A program made the position numbers and the translations under genes. From positions 1-64,000 of the forward strand of contig NZ_VTTM01000005.1 in NCBI RefSeq assembly GCF_008364795.1: a DNA stretch of 64,000 nt. The letters run 5' to 3'. A model generated the notes under the pieces. It was given only the letters and a program-made list of their open reading frames with translations. It did no database searches and was not told the origin of the DNA. Positions 28,228 through 36,507 of this stretch are shown here, in pieces. Source of the stretch: Azospirillum oryzae. GTDB taxonomy: Bacteria; Pseudomonadota; Alphaproteobacteria; Azospirillales; Azospirillaceae. The number at the start of each line of letters is the position of its first letter. Within the stretch, counting starts at the first letter, position 1.

Positions 28228-28773
28228 CTTCGATCCTTCCTGAAGGAGGATTCGCCACCTGATGCGGCGCTGGAAATCGGGGAAAACAGGAAAAGCTGCC
28301 GGCGGCGACGGACGCGGGACAGGAAGCCGGCTGGGGGGATGCCGGATGCGGCCTGCCCGGTGACCGGGCAACCGCCTATGCTGGGACAGATCCTGACGCG
28401 GGGGGAGCGTCTGCGGATTTGGCACGCTCAAGCTTTACACCGGAGACATTTTAGAGACGTGTGACAAGTTTTGGCCAGCACCTCTTTCCAGCGTCCGAAA
28501 AAGGGGTATGGAATGGCGCTTAAGTCACTGACAGAAAAAGAAGAAACTGAGATTCGCCTAAGGTCTTAGGCCCTTCGGTGGAGTTTTCCCAGCCATCTGG
28601 TCAGACGCTGCCGACATCGTGCATGCTGCGCTGCATGAGTTTTGCGCAAGGCGCCGTGATCCCCCCATCCGGCCCCTGCACCGCCCTAAACCCGCTCCCC
28701 GTTTTCCTTCCACCACGCCGGCCGCCCGATTCCGGTTGCGGCCCGAAAACCGGTTCAAGGAAACCCACACTCC
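28228..28773. promoter_or_regulatory. Divergent intergenic region between the type I exporter and galE
   Basis: This gap has no convincing gene. It must hold the leftward promoter of the secretion operon and the rightward promoter of galE. A short AT-richer stretch at about 28430-28560 contains the palindrome CCTAAG-GT-CTTAGG (28557-28570). A sigma-54-like TGGCACG at about 28420 has the wrong -24/-12 spacing. No RNA element was recognised. Confidence 0.4.
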
Positions 28774-29787
28774 ATGACGACCTCCCAAACCATCCTCGTC
28801 ACCGGCGGCGCCGGCTATGTCGGCAGCCACTGCGTGGCGGAGCTTCTCGACCGCGGCCACCGGGTCGTGGTGTTCGACAATCTGCGCCAGGGCCATGCCG
28901 CAGCCGTTCCGGCCGAGGCGACCTTCATCCAGGCCGATCTGGCCGACGAGGCGGCGCTGGCCCGCGTGTTCGGGCAATGGCGTTTCGACGCGGTGTTCCA
29001 CTTCGCAGCTTTGTCGGTGGTCGGCGAATCGATGCGCGACCCGCACGCCTACCTGCACGGCAACACCGTCACCTCGCTGAACCTGATCCGCGCCGCGGTG
29101 AAGGCGGGGGTGATGAAGCTGGTCTTCTCCTCCACCGCCAACCTGTTCGGCTCGCCCAAGCGCATCCCCATCGACGAGGACGAAGCGATCGATCCCGGCA
29201 GCCCGTATGGCGAATCGAAGTTCATGATCGAGCGCGCCCTGCACTGGGCCGACCGCTGCCATGGACTGCGGTCCGCTTGCCTGCGCTACTTCAATGCGGC
29301 CGGCGCCCATCCCAACGGCAAGCTGGGTGAGGATCACAGCCCGGAAACGCACCTGATCCCGCTGGTGATGGACGCCGCCACCGGCAAGCGTCCGCACATC
29401 GAGATCTTCGGCGACGACTACGACACGCGCGACGGAACCTGCATTCGCGACTATATCCATGTCTGCGATCTGGCCGACGCCCATCTGCGGGTGCTGGACG
29501 CGCTGGACGAGCGGTCGGTCCGCTATAACCTCGGCAACGGCACCGGCTACAGCGTGCGCGAGGTGATCGCGTCGGTGGAGCGCATCACCGGCCGCACCGT
29601 CCCGGTGAAGGTCGGCCCGCGCCGCCCCGGCGACCTGCCGGTGCTGATCGCGTCCTCGGAGCGCATCCGCCGCGACCTCGGCTGGCAGCCGCGCTTCCCG
29701 GAATTGGACAGCATCATCGGCAGCGCCTGGGCATGGCGCAGCGCACATCCCAACGGCTTCCGCGGCCTTGCCGCCGCGGCGGAGTGA
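28774..29787 (+). CDS. galE: UDP-glucose 4-epimerase
   Basis: The 337-residue extended short-chain dehydrogenase has the NAD-binding motif GGAGYVGSH, a catalytic Ser in SSTANLFG, the YGESK catalytic Tyr/Lys motif and RYFNAAGAHP, all typical of GalE. It interconverts UDP-glucose and UDP-galactose and so supplies donors for exopolysaccharide and lipopolysaccharide. It lies next to the glycan/secretion block but is divergent from it. A MarR-type regulator gene follows 39 bp downstream on the same strand. Confidence 0.92.
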   Translation: MTTSQTILVTGGAGYVGSHCVAELLDRGHRVVVFDNLRQGHAAAVPAEATFIQADLADEAALARVFGQWRFDAVFHFAALSVVGESMRDPHAYLHGNTVTSLNLIRAAVKAGVMKLVFSSTANLFGSPKRIPIDEDEAIDPGSPYGESKFMIERALHWADRCHGLRSACLRYFNAAGAHPNGKLGEDHSPETHLIPLVMDAATGKRPHIEIFGDDYDTRDGTCIRDYIHVCDLADAHLRVLDALDERSVRYNLGNGTGYSVREVIASVERITGRTVPVKVGPRRPGDLPVLIASSERIRRDLGWQPRFPELDSIIGSAWAWRSAHPNGFRGLAAAAE

Positions 29788-29826
29788 GTCAGCAGGAAGG
29801 ACGACGGCAATGGTAGAGCCGGGATC

Positions 29827-30396
29827 ATGGACGCGATGAGCAACCTGAACTGGGACGATGACGACGTGCCCGAACCGGGAGCGGACGACACCTCCGCCGA
29901 CCGGACCGGCGGCAAGCCCGGCGAGGCTCTCGACCTCGCCGACTTCCACGGCATGGCGCGGCTGATCGAGCGGATGCACCGCCGCTATCTCGATGTCGTC
30001 CGTGTCGGGCTGTCCAAGCAGGGCGTCGAGGACATCGGGCCGGTGCAGGCGCTGATGATCATGCTGATCGGCGAGGACGAGCTGTCGGTCCGCGACCTGA
30101 TGGAGCGCGGCTATTATCTCGGCTCCAACGCCTCCTACAGCCTGAAGATCCTGGTCGACGCCGGATACATCAACCGTGCCGCCAACCAGCGCGACCGCCG
30201 CACCGCCCGCCTGCAGCTGACCGACAAGGGGCGGGAGCTGTGGGAGGGGCTGCGGCGGATGGAACAGGCGCAGGCCGAGGCGCTGGTGCGCAACGAGACC
30301 GAGGTCCGCGACCTGAAGGCCAGCTATCGCACGCTCCGCCGGCTCGACCGGTTGTGGGGCGACATGGTCCGCTACTCCTGCCTCGATTTCGATTGA
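29827..30396 (+). CDS. MarR-family winged-helix regulator, LdtR-like
   Basis: The 189-residue protein has an acidic N-terminal tail of about 35 residues, then a MarR winged helix (about 40-170). The wing and recognition helix contain DLMERGYYLGSNASYSLKILVDAGY and NQRDRRTARLQLTDKG in order. The YYLGSN.SY pattern is characteristic of the alphaproteobacterial LdtR group, described as controlling an L,D-transpeptidase and osmotic tolerance. It is probably a homodimeric DNA-binding regulator; its targets are not shown here. ATG codons at 29827 and 29836 are both possible starts. Confidence 0.82.
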   Translation: MDAMSNLNWDDDDVPEPGADDTSADRTGGKPGEALDLADFHGMARLIERMHRRYLDVVRVGLSKQGVEDIGPVQALMIMLIGEDELSVRDLMERGYYLGSNASYSLKILVDAGYINRAANQRDRRTARLQLTDKGRELWEGLRRMEQAQAEALVRNETEVRDLKASYRTLRRLDRLWGDMVRYSCLDFD

Positions 30397-30409
30397 AGGT
30401 CTTCCTCCG

Positions 30410-31636
30410 ATGCCGCAGCCGGGTGCCATGATGCCACACGCCGCCGCCCACCCCGACGCCCCCCACCCCAACGGCCTGTCGTCCAAGGACGTGGAGCGGC
30501 TGCTCGTCGCGCCGAACGCGGAAACGCGGATCGAGACGATGAACAAGCTGTTCCACGACCTGGAGTCGGGCGCGCTCAGCCCGGCCGAACGGTCGCTGGC
30601 GATCGAGGTGGTGCATTGCTTCGCCGGCGACGCCCAGGTGGCGGTGCGCGAGGCGGTGGCCTGGCAGCTGCGCAACAGCCCGTTGCTGACCGAGGATCTG
30701 GCGGAGCGGCTGGTGCGCGACGTCGGCCGGGTGGCCTTCCCCATCCTGCGCGATGCCGCCGGCCTGACCGACGACCTGCTGCTGGACGTGCTGTCCGATC
30801 CCGATGCCGGCAAGCATGTGGCGGTCGCCAGCCGATCCAAGGTGTCGGCCCGTGTCTCCGGCGCGATCGCCGAGCGCGGCAACGTGATCGCGGTGACCGC
30901 GCTGCTGCGCAATGACGGCGCCGAGGTGCCGGACAGCGCGATGAGCCGCGCGCTCGACCGCTTCGGCCGGGTCCGCATGGTCAGCGAGGCGGCGGCGGCC
31001 CGCCCCGGCCTGTCGCTTGCGATGGTGGAGCGGGTGGTCGCATTCGTCTCCGACAGCATGCGCACCACGCTGATGCAGGCGCACGGCCTGTCGCGCGAAC
31101 TGGTCGAACGGCTGGTGGAGCGCGGGCGCGAGGCGGCGACCATGCGCATGCTGCGCCCGGTGCTGCGCGGGGCCGAGGACATCGACGCGGTGATCCAGTG
31201 GCTGCACACCAACCGCCGCCTGACGCCGGTCCTGCTGTTCCGCGCGCTGTGCGCCGGCGACCTGGCCCTGTTCGTCGCCGGCATGGCGCTGCGCGCCGGC
31301 ATCCCGCAGGAGAATGCCCGCCGGCTGGCCTGGGACGACGGCGAGCTTGGCATGGCGGCGCTGATGAGGAAGGCGACCGTCGCCCCCGGCCTGACCCATC
31401 CCTTCCAGGTCGCGGTCGGCGTCGCCAAGCGGATGGAGTATGAGGGCGACGACGCCCGTCGCGAGGATTTCCAGGCGGAGGTCATCAGCGAGCTGTTCAC
31501 CGCCTGCACCCCCACGAACGACTGGATGGTCGACGACCTGCTGCTGCAGCTGTTCGACCAGAAGTCCGAGGAGGTGATCGACCGGGCGCTCGATCAGGCG
31601 GGGCTGCCCTTCTCCCCGGTGCGGACGGTGCAGTAG
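30410..31636 (+). CDS. DUF2336 domain-containing protein
   Basis: The 408-residue all-helical protein matches the alphaproteobacterial DUF2336 family. It has regular helical-repeat (HEAT-like) segments through residues about 20-370, including VAVREAVAWQLRNSPLL and FPILRDAAGLTDDLLL. No catalytic motif is visible. It starts 13 bp after the MarR-type gene, so the pair is probably cotranscribed. The function is unknown; HEAT-like scaffolding is an inference from the repeat pattern. The ATG at 30410 has GAAGG upstream, and two further ATGs at about 30428 and 30431 are possible starts. Confidence 0.75.
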   Translation: MPQPGAMMPHAAAHPDAPHPNGLSSKDVERLLVAPNAETRIETMNKLFHDLESGALSPAERSLAIEVVHCFAGDAQVAVREAVAWQLRNSPLLTEDLAERLVRDVGRVAFPILRDAAGLTDDLLLDVLSDPDAGKHVAVASRSKVSARVSGAIAERGNVIAVTALLRNDGAEVPDSAMSRALDRFGRVRMVSEAAAARPGLSLAMVERVVAFVSDSMRTTLMQAHGLSRELVERLVERGREAATMRMLRPVLRGAEDIDAVIQWLHTNRRLTPVLLFRALCAGDLALFVAGMALRAGIPQENARRLAWDDGELGMAALMRKATVAPGLTHPFQVAVGVAKRMEYEGDDARREDFQAEVISELFTACTPTNDWMVDDLLLQLFDQKSEEVIDRALDQAGLPFSPVRTVQ

Positions 31637-31641
31637 TCAGG

Positions 31642-32985
31642 TCATCCGCCCGCGGCCCCTCCCCCTGCCGTGACGCCGCGGAGGATGTCGGACATGCTGA
31701 GGATGGCCTCCGCCACCTCGATGATGCGCTTGTTCTGGTTCATCGCCGTCTTGCGGATCAGCTTGTAGGCCTCCTCCTCCGACAGGTTGCGGGTGGACAT
31801 CAGCAGGCCCTTGGCGCGGTCGATCACCTTGCGTTCGTTGAGCGCCGCCTTGGCCGTCTCCAACTCCAGGCTGACGTCGCGCAGGCGCTGGGACTGCGCC
31901 TGGACGACGTCGAGGACGGAGCGCATCAGCTTCGGCCGCAGCCCGTCGGGGGCGTAGAGGCCCGAGGCGTCCTGTCCTGCAAGGGTCGGATCGGCATCGA
32001 CCAGCACCATGGCGACCGGCATCACCGCATCGGGGGCGCGCCCGTCCGCCTGTTCCAGATCGGCGCGGGCCTGGGCCAGCTTCGCCTCGCACAGGAGGCG
32101 GAGATCCTCGGTCAGCCGGTCCTCCACCGTCTTCAGCAGGTCCATGCGGCGGGTGGAGCGTTCGAACCAGACCTCCGGGGTGATGCCCGACAGTTCGCCA
32201 TGGCGGGCATCGTCGGAGAGCGCCACCGCGCGCATCCGCTCCATCTCCGCCACCGCCGGGTCGGCCAGGGCGGTGCGGAAGGCGGCGGCGTGGGCGGGAT
32301 CGGCGAACTCCGCGAAGATGCGGAAGGCTCGGTTCTGCGCATCGGCCAACTGGGCGAGGCGCACATGCTCCGCCCCGTCGAAGCGCCCGCGCGAGAAGCC
32401 GGCGCTGGCGGTCGCCCGCTCCTGCCCGGCGAATTCCTTGCCCTGGACGATGTTGAACAGCGCGACCAGGGCGCGGGAGATCGCCGGGTCGGCGGCGATG
32501 TCGGCCGCCTCGAACACCACGGACAGCAGATGGCCGATGATGTCGGTGAAGGCCTTCACCGAATCCTGCGGCACCAGCGCCAGCGACGACACCTGACCGC
32601 GCAACGCCGGCAGCCCATCCAGCGCATGCAGCGCGATGGCGACGCGGCTGTAGAACTGCGCGCCGGAACTGAGGCGGTCGAGTTGTTCGTCCACCAGATC
32701 CAACCGGTCGCGCAGCACGGTTTCCAACGCCCTGGCGTCGGCCTGCCAGCGGGCGCGGTCGTCGGCGAAGCGGCTGCCGCTGGAGCCCAGATAGATGGAG
32801 GACGCACCGCGTTCCTTCTGCAGGGCGTGGATCAGGGCGCTGAGATCGCGGACCAGGGCGCTGACCGCCAGAAGCTGTTCGACGTCGCGGATGCGGCACA
32901 GCTTGGCGGCGCGAAGAAATCTCGTCGCGGCGGCGCTGGTCCCGCTTTCGGCCCCGCTTTCCCCCGTCTGCTGCTCCATATCCAT
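31642..32985 (-). CDS. NIT-ANTAR regulator (NasR-like nitrate-responsive antiterminator)
   Basis: The 447-residue protein has a nitrate/nitrite-sensing NIT-type helical domain (about 30-300, with LIHALQKERGASSIYLGSSG). A linker leads to a C-terminal ANTAR RNA-binding domain (about 375-435, with VIDRAKGLLMSTRNLSEEEAY and LIRKTAMNQNKR). NasR of Klebsiella has this architecture and, on binding nitrate, prevents termination in the leader of nitrate assimilation genes. No nasFEDCBA genes are in this window, so it would act in trans. I use the ATG at 32985 (then MDMEQQ); ATGs at 32979 and 33018 are alternatives. It converges on the DUF2336 gene with a 5 bp gap. Confidence 0.85.
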   Translation of the reverse strand: MDMEQQTGESGAESGTSAAATRFLRAAKLCRIRDVEQLLAVSALVRDLSALIHALQKERGASSIYLGSSGSRFADDRARWQADARALETVLRDRLDLVDEQLDRLSSGAQFYSRVAIALHALDGLPALRGQVSSLALVPQDSVKAFTDIIGHLLSVVFEAADIAADPAISRALVALFNIVQGKEFAGQERATASAGFSRGRFDGAEHVRLAQLADAQNRAFRIFAEFADPAHAAAFRTALADPAVAEMERMRAVALSDDARHGELSGITPEVWFERSTRRMDLLKTVEDRLTEDLRLLCEAKLAQARADLEQADGRAPDAVMPVAMVLVDADPTLAGQDASGLYAPDGLRPKLMRSVLDVVQAQSQRLRDVSLELETAKAALNERKVIDRAKGLLMSTRNLSEEEAYKLIRKTAMNQNKRIIEVAEAILSMSDILRGVTAGGGAAGG

Positions 32986-33229
32986 GCGGCCCGTTCCCCC
33001 GACATCGCCCTGCCCCATGGCCCTGTACGCAATGGATATGCCAGCGGGAATGAACACCGCCGACAGGCCGTGCCGGGGGAAGCGAGCCGGTTGCGCCTGC
33101 GCGTGGTTGCCCAAGAATGGGGCGGCCCTGCCGGAAAAATGGGCGGGCCGGCGATGCAATGATGTGCGGTGCAACATCGGGCGGCCTGCGCTGTTGAACC
33201 GGGAGTTTCCCCGTTTCGGAGTCGCCCCC

Positions 33230-33424
33230 ATGATGACCAGGAATCCGTTCATGAGCGCTTGGCTGTCGTGGGCCAACCGCGCCACCGGCATGTGGACCTC
33301 CGCCGCGATGTCGGCGGCCAAGCGCAACCAATCGACCGCCCAATCGGCGATGATCAAGGCCATGATGACCCCGCCGAAGGCTGGCCCCTCCAAGCCCAAA
33401 CGGAAGGCCAGGCCGGCACGCTGA
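33230..33424 (+). CDS. Small alanine/methionine-rich protein (64 aa)
   Basis: A 64-codon frame begins ATGATG, 8 nt after GGAG. It encodes an amphipathic helical stretch (WLSWANRATGMWTSAAMSAA) and a basic, proline-rich tail ending KPKRKARPAR. The codon use matches neighbouring genes, and the RBS is good. Alanine-rich amphipathic helices are seen in small phasin-like proteins, but no signature supports that. It is divergent from the NIT-ANTAR gene and about 110 bp upstream of the FMN dehydrogenase gene on the same strand. Confidence 0.6.
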   Translation: MMTRNPFMSAWLSWANRATGMWTSAAMSAAKRNQSTAQSAMIKAMMTPPKAGPSKPKRKARPAR

Positions 33425-33537
33425 GCGGCGGGCCGGCCAAAGGGCAGCCTTGCCGCAACCACGGCTTGACGGTGCGCGGAGGGAGTGGCCAAATCCACCC
33501 CCTTCCGTTTCACGCGCAACCGTTCGAGACACGCCCC

Positions 33538-34752
33538 ATGACCTCCGTTCGCATGCCTTCGTCGCGACCGCCGTCGCGCTGGGCGAACCTGTTCACCGAC
33601 CGGCCCGTCACCTGCATCGAGGATCTGCGGCAGCTGGCGGAATGGCGCGTGCCGCGGATGTTCTACGATTATGCGGATTCCGGCTCCTACACGGAGTCGA
33701 CCTACCGCGCCAACGAGTCCGACTTCGGCCGGATCAAGCTGCGCCAGCGCGTGGCGGTGGACATGACCAACCGGACGCTGGCCAGCAGCATGGTCGGCCA
33801 GCCGGTGGCGATGCCGGTGGCTCTGGCCCCGACCGGCCTGACCGGCATGCAGCATGCCGACGGCGAGATCCTGGCCGCCCGCGCAGCCGCCAAGGCCGGC
33901 GTTCCCTTCACCCTGTCGACGATGAGCATCTGTTCCATCGAGGACGTGGCGGAGAACACCGACAAGCCCTTCTGGTTTCAGCTCTACGTCATGCGCGACC
34001 GCGCCTTCATCGACAAGCTGATCGACCGCGCCAAGGCGGCCGGCTGCTCGGCGCTGGTGCTGACGCTGGACCTGCAGATCCTCGGCCAACGGCACAAGGA
34101 CATCAAGAACGGACTGTCCACCCCGCCGAAGCTGACCATCGGCAACATCCTGGACATGGCGACCAAGCCGCGCTGGTCGATCAACATGCTGCGGACCCAC
34201 CGCCGCACCTTCCGCAACATCGTCGGCCACGCGACGGGGGTCAGCAACCTGTCGTCACTGTCCTCCTGGACGGCGGAGCAGTTCGACCCGACGCTGAACT
34301 GGGACGACGTGCGCCGCATCAAGGACCGCTGGGGCGGCAAGCTGATCCTGAAGGGCATCCTCGATCCGGAGGACGCGGTGATGGCGGCGGACACCGGCGC
34401 CGACGCGCTGATCGTCTCCAACCATGGCGGCCGGCAGCTGGACGGCGCGATCTCGTCCATCGCGGCGCTTCCGGCCATCGTCGAGGCGGTGGGCGACCGC
34501 ATCGAGGTGCTGATGGACGGCGGCATCCGCTCCGGCCAGGACGTGGTCAAGGCGTTGGCGCTGGGCGCCAAGGGCACCTTCATCGGCCGCGCCTTCCTCT
34601 ATGGGCTGGGTGCCGGCGGCGAGGCCGGCGTGGCCCAGTGCCTGGAGATCATCCGCAAGGAAATGGACGTGACCATGGCCATGTGCGGCCTGCGCGACAT
34701 CCGGCACGTCACCTCCGACATCCTGGCCGGGAAGCCGAACTTCGGGGTTTGA
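33538..34752 (+). CDS. lldD: FMN-dependent alpha-hydroxy-acid dehydrogenase (L-lactate dehydrogenase type)
   Basis: The 404-residue TIM-barrel flavoprotein has family blocks PVALAPTGLTGM, FWFQLYVMRDR, LTLDLQILGQRHKD, and the active-site ILKGILDPEDA and SNHGGRQLDGA, where the His is the catalytic base. IEVLMDGGIRSGQDVVKA and GAKGTFIGRAFLYG bind the FMN phosphate. It oxidises L-lactate or a related 2-hydroxy acid and passes electrons to quinone or oxygen. L-lactate is the most likely substrate, but glycolate or mandelate cannot be excluded. I use the ATG at 33538; a second in-frame ATG lies five codons later. Confidence 0.88.
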   Translation: MTSVRMPSSRPPSRWANLFTDRPVTCIEDLRQLAEWRVPRMFYDYADSGSYTESTYRANESDFGRIKLRQRVAVDMTNRTLASSMVGQPVAMPVALAPTGLTGMQHADGEILAARAAAKAGVPFTLSTMSICSIEDVAENTDKPFWFQLYVMRDRAFIDKLIDRAKAAGCSALVLTLDLQILGQRHKDIKNGLSTPPKLTIGNILDMATKPRWSINMLRTHRRTFRNIVGHATGVSNLSSLSSWTAEQFDPTLNWDDVRRIKDRWGGKLILKGILDPEDAVMAADTGADALIVSNHGGRQLDGAISSIAALPAIVEAVGDRIEVLMDGGIRSGQDVVKALALGAKGTFIGRAFLYGLGAGGEAGVAQCLEIIRKEMDVTMAMCGLRDIRHVTSDILAGKPNFGV

Positions 34753-34824
34753 CCGGGGCCTTGTCTCCGTCTTGGCCGGCGGCGGGTTGGAACAGCGTGG
34801 AACAGAGTCCGCCGCATGTTCCAT

Positions 34825-35529
34825 CTACCGCCGGCCGAAGGGACCGGCGGCGCGGCGGCTCACCGGGCCGGGGTTGAGATTGGGGTAGTCCTCATATTGG
34901 TTGACGGTCCAGGGGAAGACGCCCTTCGGCCCCTCGGCCTCGGGCTGGGCGATGACGGCTGCGACCAGGTCCGGACTGGGCGGGCAGCGTTCGCGGATGG
35001 CGCCGGGGAGGTCGTCGTCGAGTTCGGGGACAGTGACGGTGGGCGGGTCTTCCGGTCGCGGCGCCCGCGGCCTTTCATCCGGCCCCTCCTCCGCCCCCAT
35101 CTTCCGACTGTCCCGCGAGGCGGTGCGGGCGCTCCCGAGACCGGGGATGAGGCCGAGCCGTTCGGCCAGCCAACGGACGGTGGTGGGATCGCCGGAGGTG
35201 ACCAACCGCTCGATCTGCTCGGCCACCAGAATGCGCAGCGACGACAGGCGGAGTTCGGCCTCGCGGTTCAGCGCCTGACGCTCCCACCAGACCCTGTGAC
35301 GAAAATCCTTGGAACCGTAATAGGCCCGCCAGAGCGTGGTGCGGCTGCATCCCATGGCGCGGGAGACCTGAAGGAAGCTGTTGCCGCGCGCCAGCATGCC
35401 GGCGGCCATGATCCATTGTTCCTCGTGGAACTGCGATCCGGGGACCAGCGCGCCTTCCGACGGGGTCGGCGGTTCCTCCGCCCAGCGGGGGAAGTTGTCG
35501 GTGGTGAAGCTGCGGCTGTCGAGGGGCAT
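34825..35529 (-). CDS. Orphan helix-turn-helix protein
   Basis: The 234-residue protein has an HTH near residues 45-75 (ARGNSFLQVSRAMGCSRTTL), similar in shape to those of resolvases and small terminase subunits. A helical stretch with SLRILVAEQIERL follows, then a disordered, proline- and acid-rich C-terminal half. There is no catalytic domain. It probably binds DNA, but the role is unknown. No phage genes, integrase or attachment site are nearby, so a prophage remnant is not supported. It converges on lldD and is divergent from the nucleotidyltransferase gene. Confidence 0.65.
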   Translation of the reverse strand: MPLDSRSFTTDNFPRWAEEPPTPSEGALVPGSQFHEEQWIMAAGMLARGNSFLQVSRAMGCSRTTLWRAYYGSKDFRHRVWWERQALNREAELRLSSLRILVAEQIERLVTSGDPTTVRWLAERLGLIPGLGSARTASRDSRKMGAEEGPDERPRAPRPEDPPTVTVPELDDDLPGAIRERCPPSPDLVAAVIAQPEAEGPKGVFPWTVNQYEDYPNLNPGPVSRRAAGPFGRR

Positions 35530-35721
35530 GGGATGGCTCCGCGGAATGGTGGATTCTCTCGCGGAGAAGTTATAGGATTTTAGTCCGATTTGTGTGCTTA
35601 TTTGCTAATTCCAGATCCCCGCGGCCTCTGCCGGGCCGGCGCAGCCCCCCGCAACACTCCCCGCCCTGCCCTGTTGTACCGGGGCAACGTGCCCGTTCCG
35701 GCGCATCAGGGGGAGTGGTCC

Positions 35722-36507
35722 ATGAGCAAACTCCGTGAGGGCAGCGCCACCGTCACCGCGGAGGCCGAGGCCTTCTATACCGAAAGCTTGAAGCTGCTGA
35801 CCCAGTCGGGCATCCCTTTCCTGCTGGGCGGAACCTACGCGATCAGTGCCTATACCGGCATCACCCGGCCGACCAAGGACATCGACGTCTTCTGCTGCGG
35901 CGGCGACTTCCCCCGCATCCTCTCCCATTTCCAGGACCATGGCTTCGAAACGGAGATCGAGGACGAACGCTGGATCGGCAAGGTCAAGCATGGCGAACTG
36001 TTCTTCGACGTCATCTTCAATTCCGCCGTCGCCATCAACCCGGTCAACGACCGCTGGTTCAAGGAGGAGCATCGGGCAGTGATCTGCGGCGCCGACGTGC
36101 GGCTGGTGGCGCCGACGGAGATGATCTTCTCCAAGTCCTTCGTCCAGATGCGCCACAAATATGACGGGCCGGACGTGGTCCACATGATTTTGAAGCAGCA
36201 TGACAAGATCGACTGGAAAAGGCTGCTCACCCACATGGAGCAGTATTGGGAGGTGCTGCTGATCCACCTGCTGAACTTCCGGTTCATCTATCCGACCGAG
36301 CGCGACCGCATCCCCGACTGGCTGGTGGCGGAGCTGCTGGAGCGGATGCAGGAGCGCGCCAAGCTGCCGGTCGCCCAGACCCGCATCTGCCGGGGCCGGC
36401 TGTTCTCGCGCGAGGATTACCTGATCGACGTCACCCAGTGGGGGTTCGCCGACGTGGTCGGGGAGGAGGGCACGAAGGAGAGCCTGAAGGAGAGTGGAAA
36501 TGGATGA
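35722..36507 (+). CDS. Nucleotidyltransferase-fold protein
   Basis: The 261-residue protein has the polymerase-beta-like nucleotidyltransferase signature. LLGGTYAISAYTG provides the GG motif, and RPTKDIDVFC provides the DxD metal ligands (about residues 38-60). A third acidic strand, GELFFDVIF, follows. The C-terminal 130 residues are helical with no family I recognise. The fold is shared with AbiEii-type toxins and nucleotidyltransferases acting on RNA, proteins or antibiotics. AGGGGGAG lies 7 nt before the chosen ATG. The downstream metallophosphoesterase gene overlaps by 8 bp, suggesting a two-protein module. Confidence 0.75.
   Translation: MSKLREGSATVTAEAEAFYTESLKLLTQSGIPFLLGGTYAISAYTGITRPTKDIDVFCCGGDFPRILSHFQDHGFETEIEDERWIGKVKHGELFFDVIFNSAVAINPVNDRWFKEEHRAVICGADVRLVAPTEMIFSKSFVQMRHKYDGPDVVHMILKQHDKIDWKRLLTHMEQYWEVLLIHLLNFRFIYPTERDRIPDWLVAELLERMQERAKLPVAQTRICRGRLFSREDYLIDVTQWGFADVVGEEGTKESLKESGNG

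Noticed and set aside
28417-28440. Sigma-54-like TGGCACG element
   Set aside because: The GG to GC spacing is 9 and not 10 nt, and no gene begins within a reasonable distance on that strand.
28557-28570. CCTAAG-GT-CTTAGG palindrome as an operator
   Set aside because: It is only 6 bp per arm and more than 200 bp from either flanking gene start; listed only in the intergenic note.
34825-35529. Prophage remnant around the HTH protein
   Set aside because: No integrase, structural gene or attachment site is present, and the neighbouring genes are ordinary metabolic genes.
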